DNA of 64,000 bases from Panicum virgatum (taxonomy: Eukaryota; Streptophyta; Magnoliopsida; Poales; Poaceae). Each line of letters opens with the position of its first letter. Position 1 is the first letter of the stretch. The stretch is from contig NC_053150.1 of NCBI RefSeq assembly GCF_016808335.1, forward strand, positions 46,403,607-46,467,606, written 5' to 3'. Below are positions 9,831 through 19,585 of this stretch, piece after piece. The notes beneath the pieces are model-generated. The model was not told the origin of the DNA and ran no database searches. It saw only the letters and a program-made list of their open reading frames with translations. A program made the translations under genes and the position numbers.

Positions 9831-10671
9831 TGTTATAGAAATAAATATTGCATTATCTTCTAGTGAATCATGGGTATTTGATACTGGATCGATGATTCAC
9901 ACTTGCAAATCGTTGCAGGGTCTAAGTGAGACTAGAAGATTTGCAAGAGGCGAGTTGGATGTTCGGGTCGGCAATGGCGCAAAGGTTGCGGTGTTGGCGG
10001 TCGGCACCTACCACTTGTCTCTACCATCCGGATTAGTTTTGGAATTAAATAATTGTTATTGCATTCCTGCTTTGAGCAAGAACATTATTTCTTCTTCATG
10101 TTTGGAAGAAGTTGGTGATTTTAAGATTGTAATTGAGAACAAACGTTGTTCTATCTTTTGCAATGGTATTTTTTATGCTCATTGTCCATTGGTGAATGGA
10201 TTATATGTTCTTGATCTTGAGGATAAATCTGTCTGTAACATTAATACTAAGAGGCTTAGACCAAATGATTTGAATCCCACTTTTATTTGGCATTGTCGCT
10301 TAGGTCATATAAATGAGAAGCGCATTGAACAACTCCATAAAGATGGATTGTTAATCTCATTTGATTTTGAATCATTTGACACATGTGAGTCTTGTTTGCT
10401 TGGAAAGATGACCAAAGCGCCTTTCACTGGTCAGAGTGAGAGGGCGAGTGACTTGTTGGGACTTGTACATACCGATGTATGTGGACCAATGAGCTCAATA
10501 GCCAGAGGTGGTTTTCAGTACTTCATTACTTTCACTGATGACTTTAGTAGATATGGCTATATCTACTTAATGAGGCACAAGTCTGAATCGTTTGAAAAGT
10601 TCAAAGAATTTCAGAATGAAGTAGCAAGACAATTAAATTTCTGCGATCTGATCGTGGAGGAGAATATTTGA
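9831..10671 (+). pseudogene. pol: Copia protease and N-terminal integrase
   Basis: In the same frame as the zinc knuckle, the aspartic protease motif WVFDTGS lies near 9,872-9,890. Integrase follows, with its HHCC zinc-binding part (HCRLGHINEKRIEQLHKDGLL, CESCLLGK) and two catalytic Asp motifs (HTDVCGP and FTDDFSRYGY). The frame ends at a TGA (10,669-10,671) because bases are missing near 10,640: the expected FLRSDRGGEYLSLE appears across the break in a different frame. The protease cleaves Gag-Pol, and integrase inserts the cDNA. Confidence 0.9.
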
Positions 10672-11660
10672 GCCTTGAATTTGGTGATCATTTGAAGCAA
10701 TGTGGAATTATTCCGCAGCTAACTCCGCCCGGAACGCCTCAATGGAATGGGGTATCCGAACGGAGGAACCGAACCTTGTTGGACATGGTTAGGTCCATGA
10801 TGAGCCAAGCTGATCTTCCATTGTCATTTTGGGGTTATGCTCTTGAAACTGCTGCGTTCACACTGAATAGGGTTCCAAGTAAGTCTGTTGAGAAGACACC
10901 ATATGAGATATGGACTGGGAAGCGTCCCGGATTATCTTTTCTCAAAGTTTGGGGATGTGAGGCTTATGTCAAACGTTTGATGTCAGATAAGCTCACTCCA
11001 AAGTCAGACAAATGTTTCTTTGTGGGGTATCCTAGGGAAACCAAAGGATATTATTTTTACAATAAGGCGGAGGGCAAAGTGTTTGTCGCTCGCAATGGTG
11101 TTTTCTTAGAAAAGGAGTTTCTCTCAAAAGGATTTAGTGGGAGCAAGGTGCAACTTGAAGAAATTCAGGAAACACCCGAAACTGTTTCAGCACCCACTGA
11201 AGATCCACGGGATGTGCAAGATGTTGCACAACCCGTAGTTGAGGCACCAGCCCCACGAAGGTCTATAAGGGCACGTCGCGCTACTGACAAGCTCAACCTC
11301 CTTATTACGGAGGAGCGCCATGTATTATTGATGGAAAATGATGAGCCCTTGACCTACAAAGAAGCAATGATGGGACCCGACTCCGACAAATGGCTTGAAG
11401 CCATGGAATCCGAGTTAAAATCCATGCATGATAATCAAGTTTGGAACTTGGTCGATCAGATTGACAGTGTAAGACCTGTCGATTGTAAGTGGATTTTTAA
11501 GAAAAAATTAGACATGGATGGAAATGTTCACATCTATAAGGCACGATTGGTGGCGAAAGGTTTCCGACAAATTCAAGGTGTTGACTATGAGGAAACCTTT
11601 TCGCCCGTCGCAATGCTAAAGTCTGTTACGGATTCTCCTAGCAATTGCCGCATATTATGA
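10668..11660 (+). pseudogene. pol: Copia integrase C-terminal part and start of reverse transcriptase
   Basis: It opens with the end of the integrase core, including PQWNGVSERRNRTLLDMVRS, whose Glu is the third catalytic residue of the DDE triad, then FWGYALETAAFTLNRVPSK and the GKRPGLSFLKVWGCEAYV block. The reverse transcriptase start is seen as EAMESELKSMHDNQVWNLVD and CKWIFKKKLD...KARLVAKGF. An extra A near 11,627 shifts the frame: VRILLAIAAYYDYEIWQ is encoded across the break but read wrongly. Confidence 0.9.
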
Positions 11661-12216
11661 CTATGAGATATGGCAAATGGATGTCAAAACCGCTTTCCTT
11701 AATGGACATCTAAGTGAGGATGTGTATATGACACAGCCTGAAGGTTTTGTCAATCCTAAAAATGCTGGGAAAATATGTAAGCTTCAGAGGTCCATCTATG
11801 GATTGAAGCAAGCATCTCGGAGTTGGAATATTCGTTTTGATGAGGTAGTCAAAGGGTTTGGCTTCATCAAGAATGAAGATGAGCCTTGTGTTTACAAAAA
11901 GGCTAGTGGGAGCGCACTTGTGTTTCTGATCCTATATGTGGATGACATATTACTGATCGGAAATGATATTCCAATGCTTGAAGCCGTTAAAACCTCATTG
12001 AAAAAGAGTTTTTCGATGAAGGATTTAGGAGAGGCGGCTTATATTCTGGGTATTAGGATCTATAGAGATAGATCAAAAAGGCTAATTGGATTGAGCCAAG
12101 ACACGTACATTGACAAGATACTGAATCGGTTCAATATGCAAGATTCCAAGAAAGGTTTCTTGCCAATGTCACAGTGGCATTACTCTAAGCAAGAGTCAGT
12201 GTGCTACGACACCTGA
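11661..12216 (+). pseudogene. pol: Copia reverse transcriptase core
   Basis: The motifs MDVKTAFLNGHL, KLQRSIYGLKQASRSWN and the catalytic YVDDILLIGND (near 11,935) are intact, followed by MKDLGEAAYILGI. The frame is lost near 12,170, where several small indels separate GFLPMS from the downstream TPDEQKRMSTIPYASAIGS block. It would copy the element RNA into cDNA. Confidence 0.92.
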
Positions 12217-12919
12217 TGAGCAAAAGAGGATGAGTACGATTCCTTATGCTTCAGCCATAGGGTCGATCATGTATGCTATGCTTTGCACGCGCCCAGATGT
12301 TTCCTTTGCTCTAAGTGTTACGAGCAGGTATCAGTCAGATTTCGGTGAACCTCACTGGACAATTGTAAAGAGTATCCTTAAGTACTTGAGAAGAACTAAG
12401 GATATGTTCCTAATATTTGGAAGCGAAGATGAGCTCCTTGTAAAGGGTTACACCGATGCTAGTTTTCAAACAGACAAAGATGACTCCAAATCGCAATCCG
12501 GTTTTGTTTTCTGCCTCAATGGTGGGGCAGTGAGCTGGAAGAGTTCCAAGCAAGATACGGTGGCTGATTCGACGACAGAGGCCGAGTATATTGCAGCTTC
12601 CGAAGCTGCAAAAGAAGCTGTTTGGATCAGAAAGTTTGTTTCTGACTTGGGTGGTGTTCCTAGTGCGTCCAGTCCAGTGGACCTCTATTGTGATAATAGT
12701 GGTGCCGTTGCACTAGCAAAGGAGCCTAGAACAACTAAGAAGTCCAGACATATACTGCGAAAGTATCACATCATCCGTAACTTTGTTGAGAGAGGTGATG
12801 TGAAGGTTTGCAAGGTGCACACGGATTCAAACGTTGCTGATCCGTTGACGAAGCCTCTCCCACAATCAAAGCATGAGGCGCACACGAGATCTATGGGTAT
12901 TAGATACTTACATCAGTGA
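12217..12919 (+). pseudogene. pol: Copia RNase H and pol C-terminus
   Basis: The frame holds YASAIGSIMYAMLCTRPD, then the RNase H motifs GYTDASF, QSGFVF, STTEAEYIA and CDNSGAVALA, and the terminal HIIRNFVERGDVK..HTDSNVADPLTKPL block. The catalytic Asp and Glu positions are present. It ends normally at TGA, 12,917-12,919. Confidence 0.92.
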
Positions 12920-13857
12920 TTCTAGTGTGCGTGGGAGATTTTGTGTCATGAGTATGTTTATGTAATGATAAATAATTGTTATTTGTTCCATGGATGATTA
13001 TTTTACATTGATTATCAAGTATGTGACTTGTTCGTGAAACTCTTTGTTGAAAATGATATGATTCTAAATTATCCCTAGTTTATGTCGTTGTGTGGGACAA
13101 CAACGATGTTGAGACTAGCACATGCATTAATTGATGATCATGTTTCACGGATCATGGATATGGAGATATCGGATTAATGATGTGGACACATGTTGGTGAA
13201 CATGGTGTTGGATTGACCCACTCCAAGACAATGTTGGGATTGTTATTTTGTATGTGCCATCAGTTGTTCTTGAGTGTTATACCTACTGAATCCTTAGACC
13301 TGAGATCGCCATTGTTTCTCACTGTGTGTAGTGGTGCATCTTGGGGCTGCTAAACGCTACTTCCGTGACTGGGTAGTTACAAAAGCAGCTTACAGGTATG
13401 TCATGAAACATGGAATGGGATGTGAGCGGATCAAGATGGAATTTGCCCCTCCTAGATAACGGGAGAGATATCTCTGGGCCCCTCGAGATAGTTGGATTTG
13501 AAAGTGCATGGCCATGCCAAAGTGATTAAAGAGTTAATCATGATGACTAAAGGTTAGTTATGAATAGAATCCACTATTAGATCGAGAGAATGGTCGAGCT
13601 ATCACAAAGGTGGCACGCATCTCGCTTTGAGCTTGACTGGTATCGTGTGGCAAAGGGATCGGTGTATGAGTATATCTATGGTTCGGCCGATATGATCTTT
13701 ATGTGTATTTGTGAGTCACTATGCCCTGCTAGGTGCCGCTATTGACTTGTGATTCGGAAATGATTTCCGATCACGACCACCTACACATGAACCTAACGGG
13801 TCACACACTTAAGGGGTTTGGAATGTTGGAAAGCTTGCATGTATGATTGTCTCTAGT
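12920..13857 (+). other. Non-coding 3' part of the copia element
   Basis: Almost 940 bp between pol and the polypurine tract show no supported ORF. At about 12,929-12,938 the sequence GTGGGAGATT repeats the core of the real polypurine tract (13,864-13,870), so a second, internal priming site is possible. Confidence 0.55.
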
Positions 13858-13870
13858 GCAAGTGGGAGAT
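13858..13870 (+). promoter_or_regulatory. Polypurine tract of the copia element
   Basis: GCAAGTGGGAGAT lies directly before the 3' LTR, where plus-strand DNA synthesis is primed. Confidence 0.9.
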
Positions 13871-14359
13871 TGTTGGTGATATGCCCAAGAGCCCATCATC
13901 ACAATACGGTTTAAAGGCCCAAGTGGATATTGATCCAAGAGGGATTAGGGTTACTAATGGGCCTATGAGATAGAAGCCCATTAGTACGCCCTATACATAT
14001 GAGGGAGGGGCTAGGGGGGCGATGACCTGAGCCGCGCCACCTCCCTAACCGCCGCCCCTCCCTCTCTCTCGGCCGCCACCCTTGCCGTGCGTGCGGTGCT
14101 AGCACACCGACGCCCGGCGTTTCATCCCCATACGTGTGGACTCCGTGGAGGCGCTGCTGCGACTACTGCGCTGATCGGCTGCTGGGATCAAGTACGAGGA
14201 GCTCGGTTCGTGGGACGTGATCGACTACTTCCTCTACATCGACGCGCGACTTTTTCCGCTGCGCTGCGCGTCTAGTGGTAACGATCTATGATCTTCTACT
14301 CGCAAGTATCTTGGGTTTATGCGGTAGTGATGCTAGCGTAGCCTACCCATTTCCCTACA
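13871..14359 (+). repeat. 3' LTR of the copia element
   Basis: It is 489 bp, the same length as the 5' LTR, and ends TTTCCCTACA before the CTTTG target-site duplication. Differences from the 5' LTR that I can see are TATACAT for TATATAT, TAACC for TAGCC, CCCATA for CCCGTA, ACTACTG for ACTGCTG and CCCATT for CCCGTT. Confidence 0.95.
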
Positions 14360-14364
14360 CTTTG

Positions 14365-16476
14365 ACCACGAGCAAAGGTGTCGTCAGCATATTGGAGGAC
14401 AGGGCATGACAGGGAATCAACTATGGGGTGCTGCAAAAGGCCTTGCATGGAGGCACTCAGAACCATTTGCTGCAGAAGGTCTGCCACAAGGATGAACAAA
14501 TAGGGTGACAGAGGATCCCCTTGACGCAAACCCTTCCGGCACTGAATCCATTTACCAGGAACACCGTTTAGCACAACAGCAGTCTGGCTGGAGGTGTTGA
14601 GGTTGGTGATCCAAGTACGCCAACGAGCAGGGAATCCTTTCGCTAGAAGAATAGCATCCAAGGCATGCCAATCAACATAATCGAAAGCCTTCCTGAAGTC
14701 AAGCTTGAGGATGATTGCAGAGGCACCTCGCTTGTGGCAGCATTGGACAACTTCAGTAGCATAAATAAAGTTCTCTGCAATACAACGACCTTTGATGAAC
14801 CCGGCCTGATCAGAGTGCACAAGATGAGGAATAAACGGTTGCAAGCGGAGCGTCATACCCTTGGTACAGATCTTGGTGACACAATTCTGCAAGGAGATAG
14901 GTCTGTAGTCTTTGGCCAGGAGGGAGGCAGCTTTCTTAGGCAAGAGGGCAAGATAAGCCTTGTTGACATGTTCAAGGTCAGCTGTACCCGCATGGAAGGC
15001 ATTCAGGAAGGCAAGAAGATCATGCTTTACTAGTTCCCAGTTTGCTCTGAAGAAGAGAGGTGTAAAGCCATCAGGGCCGGGTGCAGTGTCGGTCTTCATG
15101 GAGAATAGGATGGTCTTGAGTTCCTCAAGAGAGAAGGGCTCAACCAGAGCTGTAGCCTGACCAGTTGTAAGAGTAGTGCAGCTGAGGAGGGAGGCTAATT
15201 CTGGCATATCAGAGCATTGATCAGCTTGTCCCAACAGACCCGAGTAGAAGGCATGAAGAATGGCAGCTTTGGAGGCATGATCAGATACCAAAGAACCATC
15301 AGCAGCTTGAAGTGCTTGAATCTGGTTGCGTCGCCATTGCACAGTAGCGGCCATGTGATGAAATTTGGTGTTCTCATCTCCAAGCTTACAGGAACGGAAT
15401 TTGCTTCGCTGGTGCCAGAAGATGGCAAGCTGCTTTCCATGCTCCAAGGCCGCAGCTCGAACCAAGGTTCTCAGGTTGAATTCAGCCAGGAATAGGGGCT
15501 GGGCTTCCTCAATGTGGTCGATCATGGCAATGACTAAGTTGCAGTTTTGTAGGAGGTCGAAAGGGGAGCGTTTTTGCCGGTGCCAGAGCTTGAGATCATG
15601 CCGACATCGTTTGAGCTTTCTGACGAGCAGAGCAGCATGATTGCATTGAGGAGCAAGCAGACCAGGAACACTAAGCCAGGCAGAGGAAACAGTATCTGTA
15701 AAACCTTCCACACGCGGCCAGTGATTGTTGAACCGAAAGATCACCGGCTTCGGAATTGTTGTAACTGCAGTGAGGACAAGCTGACAGTGATCCGAAACAG
15801 CAGCCGAGGAAGAGGCAAGAGTCGAGTTGGGGAGGCAGAAACTCCATTCAGTGTTAACAAAGAACCTGTCAAGACGTACCAGAATGGGAACCTCCTGATG
15901 GTTGGACCAAGTGAAGCGTCTGTCGAGCAAGGGGAGCTCCTGCAGAGCCATAGCATCCAGAGAACCATTGAACCAGTCCGCCTCCAAAGAGTCAAAATTA
16001 CCATTGGAGCGGTCGTCGGGAGATCTGATGAGGTTGAAGTCTCCAACAAGTACCCATGGGCCAGATACAGAGGACTGGAGACCAAACAACTCATCCAAGA
16101 ATGCCTGCTTATCACCATGCAGGCAAGGACCATAGCAGTTGGTCACAGTGACAGTGAGATTAGAGCAAGTGGATTGGAGGATGGTTGTCAAGGAGTGAGC
16201 TGTGTGGCCGGAGGAGGTGAGGTTGAAGCAATTCTGGTCCCAAGAGGTAAGAATACCAGCAGAGGCACCATTTGAGGCCAGGAAGGTGAAGGAAGAGGCG
16301 TGGTTAGCAGGGAGAAGGGAGAGTACTTTGAAGCAATCAATAGTTTGTAGCTTGGTTTCCTGAAAGCAGATGATGGTAGGGGTAGTTTGAGGAATGGCGA
16401 GCCGAATATTGTTGTATTTGCCCCTGTCACCAAGCCCTCTTACATTCCAGGAGAGAATGGTGAGAGATCTAGCCAT
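14365..16476 (-). pseudogene. LINE ORF2: endonuclease and reverse transcriptase (copy 1)
   Basis: From ATG at 16,476 the frame reads MARSLTILSWNVRGLGDRG, the start of an APE-type endonuclease. Its motifs follow in order: ICFQETKL, GILTSWDQ, VTNCYGP, WVLVGDFNLI, LLDRRFTWSN, RLDRFFVN and SDHCQL. Reverse transcriptase motifs follow: TAPGPDGFTPLFF, NKAYLALLPKK, DYRPISLQNCVTKI, HSDQAGFIKGR, ILKLDFRKAFDYVDW, RKGLRQGDPLSPYLF and QYADDT. An extra T directly after YADD shifts the frame in both copies, so it predates the duplication. The copia element is inserted just after that point. The enzyme would nick target DNA and prime cDNA synthesis there. Confidence 0.95.
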
Positions 16477-16734
16477 AAGGAAAGCCAAGCACCACCAAAC
16501 CCAGAGAAATGCAACTAGACAGGCCTTGGCAGGAAGCAAGCCAACAATATGACATGAAGGAATCATGCTCCGGCAGCCGGGGAGCTCTCAGCACTGAGTA
16601 TCTCCTGAGAGTTTTAAGGCGCGTTAAGTACAGACCAGGACCCAAGCACAGGGTCATTACAAAAGTGAGAGCAACGTAGGCTCTCCAGCAGCAGTAAAAA
16701 GGGCGAGGAGCATGAACATGAAGTTGCAGGCGCA

Positions 16735-19487
16735 TCAGTCTAGCGGATCGACGGCAGAAACGGGGCAGCCATCCAAGTTGAGGAGGTGGCCATCAGGGAC
16801 ACCACAAGCCCGCCCTAGCAGCTGCAAATCTTGGAGGCACCAGGCCGGAGTAGCCGAGGCCGGAGCAGCATCGGAGTCGACGTTGTTGTTGCCCGCAGAG
16901 GTGGCCGCACCCAGCTTACGCTTCTTGAGGCGAACAGCAGCATCAGCCACCGTCTCACGGAGGGGGGCCTCCTTGGTACGGAGACGGGAGCTGCGACGCT
17001 TGCCAACCACATCCTCAGTGGCAGCAAGGGTCGGGATCATCGTAGATGTAGCGGGGAGCCGGGTCTTCTTAGGCGGAGGCAGGGCAGCAACATCAGAGAG
17101 CTCCAGGGGAGCAACGTCGACATCGGGGAGCTCCGGGGAACCAAGAGGCAGCGGCGGCAAGGGGATGGTCACGGAAGTGATGAGACACTCCGCGTCCCCA
17201 AGGCTGCGCAAGGGCTCCGGAGCCACCGGCAGGATGTCGAGGTCGAGGACGTCGAAGTTTGGCGAAGTGGGGGGCGCAGGAACAACAGCCGGCGGTGGCA
17301 CCAGGACAGCAAGGTCAATGTCGAGGGCGGCAGGAACAGTGGAGGTTGGTGGAGCAGTCGGAGAAGCAGCAGAGGCGGCCCGGGGGAGGGGGCGGCCGTT
17401 GCACAGGTTGTTGGCATCCCGGATGGAGATGTTCGGAGCCGGGGCCGCGCCAAAGCCAGTGGCGATGATGTCGACGGAGCAGGACAGAGAGCGGGTGGAC
17501 CCCACCTCTGCAAGCTGGTGAAGGAATCCCACGGAGGCGGTGCAGAGGTTGACGACGAACATTCCCTGGTCCCCCGGAATGTTGGCCCGGAAAGGCTGGG
17601 TGGGGATCCGATACAGGCCTCGCTCGCCGCGTTCACCAACCGTGCGGATCTCAAAGAAGGAGCCACGGAGCATGTGGAAGGAGACAGAAACCGGCTTGGA
17701 AAGCAAAGGTTCGGCAAGTACCTCGGGGTAGTAGAGCTGACCCAGGTCACGGCCAATAGGGATCGGCAGCACGTCGCCCAGGGACATGAAGGCGCGGCGA
17801 GCATGGCGCGCATGGTCCCCCAGGTAGGCAGAGCCAGCCGCCGACATCCCCAAGGCCGCGGCAACCGACCCATCTAGGGGAAGCCCAGCCGGCGGCGGGG
17901 CCTCACCAGGAACGGCAACATCGGCGGCAACGGGGGGTGTGGTGGCGCAGCCGGACCCGGAGGCAGGCCATCATCGTCGGAGTCAGAGTCCTCAAGGTGC
18001 TCGATGTGGAGGATCTCGATCTGAGCCATAGCGCCCAAACCAGCATGGTTCTTGACATATTCCTCGAAAGGAATGTCGGCCGTGCCTTCCACCTTGACAG
18101 TCAAGAGCACGACAAAGAAGTCAGTGCCCTGAATGCAAACCGGATCGACGAGATGCGGGTTGGCGTAGGGGCCGGCGGAGTAGACGATGCGCTCGCGGTT
18201 CCAGTGCTCCATGGGGAAGTTGCGGATGGCGAGGTGGGCGAATGCCTCATGGCCGAACTGGAAGCGGTTGGGGGTCTCGGTGTGGCGCTCCAGCCGGACA
18301 GTGTGCTCACGGCCGAGGAACGGCGCCAGCAGCATGGTCTGCTCACGAGCAGCATTGCTTTCGAACATGATGAGAGCAGCACCATAGGACGAAGGGGCGA
18401 GCGTCACGCGGGGATTACCCCCAAGGCCGCCTAGAGCGTGGCGGATGTGACTCGTCGGCGACGCCGGGGTGGGGTCGACGAGACCAAAGGCGAGGTGCGC
18501 GAAGCGCATTGCACCGGCGCATGAGACGTCGATGGGATTAGGCGTTGCAGTCCCTCAGCAAGCGAGGCATCCTCCACTGCACATCCAGAGGGGGAGCACC
18601 ACCCGAGGCAGGCGCAAGCGTGCACTGGGCGCAGCCGTCCACCAGAGGACGCACACGGCGCGAGGTGACGACGCGACGGCTAGCCCCACCGCCCGGCAAC
18701 CGAGCGGCAGCAGCAGAGCGCCCAGGCAGCCCCCCCGCGCGCTCGCGCCCGTGCCCTCAGGAGTGGCGAGGCCAGATGACCAAGGGGAAACCGGCTGGAG
18801 CGGCGAGGCCAGATGACCAAGGGGAAACCGGCTAGAGCGGCGCATCGGGCACAGCACCGCGGGGGGAGACCGGCACGGCAGCACCACCCCCTGGGAGGGG
18901 GGAGGCGGGAACCGGACCAACCGGTTGCGGGAGGGACGCAGAGGCCGACGCCGCAGAGGCGAAGAAGAGGACCTTCACCGGGCCATGGCGGAGCACCCCA
19001 AGAGTGAGGATGAACCGGGCGATGGACGGCCGAGCAATTGCGATACGGAAGAGGGCCGGCGAGACATGGGAGACGCAGGACGGGCCACCCAACCAGTAGC
19101 TCAGGGTGTTCCGCATCCAGGCGAGGTTGCAGGAGGCGAGTCTGGGGTAGGGGTCACCCAGAGCTCAGAGAGCTCGAACAATGGCGACGCCGCAGAGAGA
19201 GGCACAAAGACAGGCGAATGGAAGTTCCGGAGGCAGTAGTCACGGAACGCATCACTTGGCGAGAGAGGAGCGCTAGGAGTGGGGTTACCAGCATGGGACC
19301 AGCGGGGAGCGCTAGCAGAAGTGAAGCCGGCAATGGCAGGGTTAGGTCGGCCAGGAGGCAGTGTGGAGGCAGGGTTAGGACGGCGGCGACGGCGAGGACG
19401 GGAATGCGTTCTTGGGCTAGGTGGCGCGGTGGCGGCAACGGCCGGGGAGGTCGGGTCGCCGGAGCGAGGGGGGGAGGGGGGGGCTCG
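16735..19487 (-). pseudogene. LINE ORF1, broken and lacking zinc knuckles (copy 1)
   Basis: Pieces of the nucleic-acid-binding ORF1 lie in several frames. Frame 18,509-17,874 has APSSYGAALIMFESNAARE and HLAIRNFPMEHWNRERIVY. Frame 17,853-16,735 has SFHMLRGSFFEIRTVGERG and a Pro-rich tail with the basic KKRKLG cluster. These were one ORF: LPLDGSVAAALGMSAAG is encoded across the gap at 17,874. About 545 bp present in copy 2 (near 38,784-39,329), which encode both CCHC knuckles, are deleted here near 18,583. A 37-bp tandem duplication (18,766-18,839) is also specific to this copy. Confidence 0.85.
18766..18839. repeat. 37-bp tandem duplication in the LINE, copy 1 only
   Basis: The unit beginning GCGAGGCCAGATGACCAAGG occurs twice in a row, and copy 2 has it once (near 39,508). 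The two units differ by one G-to-A change, so it arose after the segmental duplication. Confidence 0.85.
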
Positions 19488-19585
19488 TATGGAGGATGAC
19501 GGTTACGACGGGAGCCCGAGCAGAGGCGGCGGCGCCCGCCCCCGCGGCGACTGCCCCCACGGCGACCGCGACCTTGGTGACCGCG

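Larger units (their letters stand above)
7049..14359 (+). mobile_element. Ty1/copia LTR retrotransposon, copy 1 only
   Basis: The 7,311-bp element has two 489-bp LTRs and a 5-bp target-site duplication CTTTG (7,044-7,048 and 14,360-14,364). Copy 2 has the clean empty site at 34,547-34,551. Gene order gag, protease, integrase, reverse transcriptase, RNase H identifies Ty1/copia. The LTRs differ at five positions that I can see, about 1%, which indicates a recent insertion. Despite this, pol carries four frame breaks (near 9,425, 10,640, 11,630 and 12,170), so this copy cannot make its own proteins and was probably mobilised in trans. Confidence 0.97.
14360..19487 (-). mobile_element. L1-type LINE, 5' part (copy 1, truncated at its 5' end)
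   Basis: This continues the LINE interrupted at 7,048. Its 5' end is missing: at about 19,487 the sequence jumps straight to ATGGAGGATG, which in copy 2 lies 4.4 kb away (44,631). The last LINE bases GGCTCGT and the flank share GT at the joint, as in end-joining after deletion. The second target-site duplication was lost with the deletion. Confidence 0.9.
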
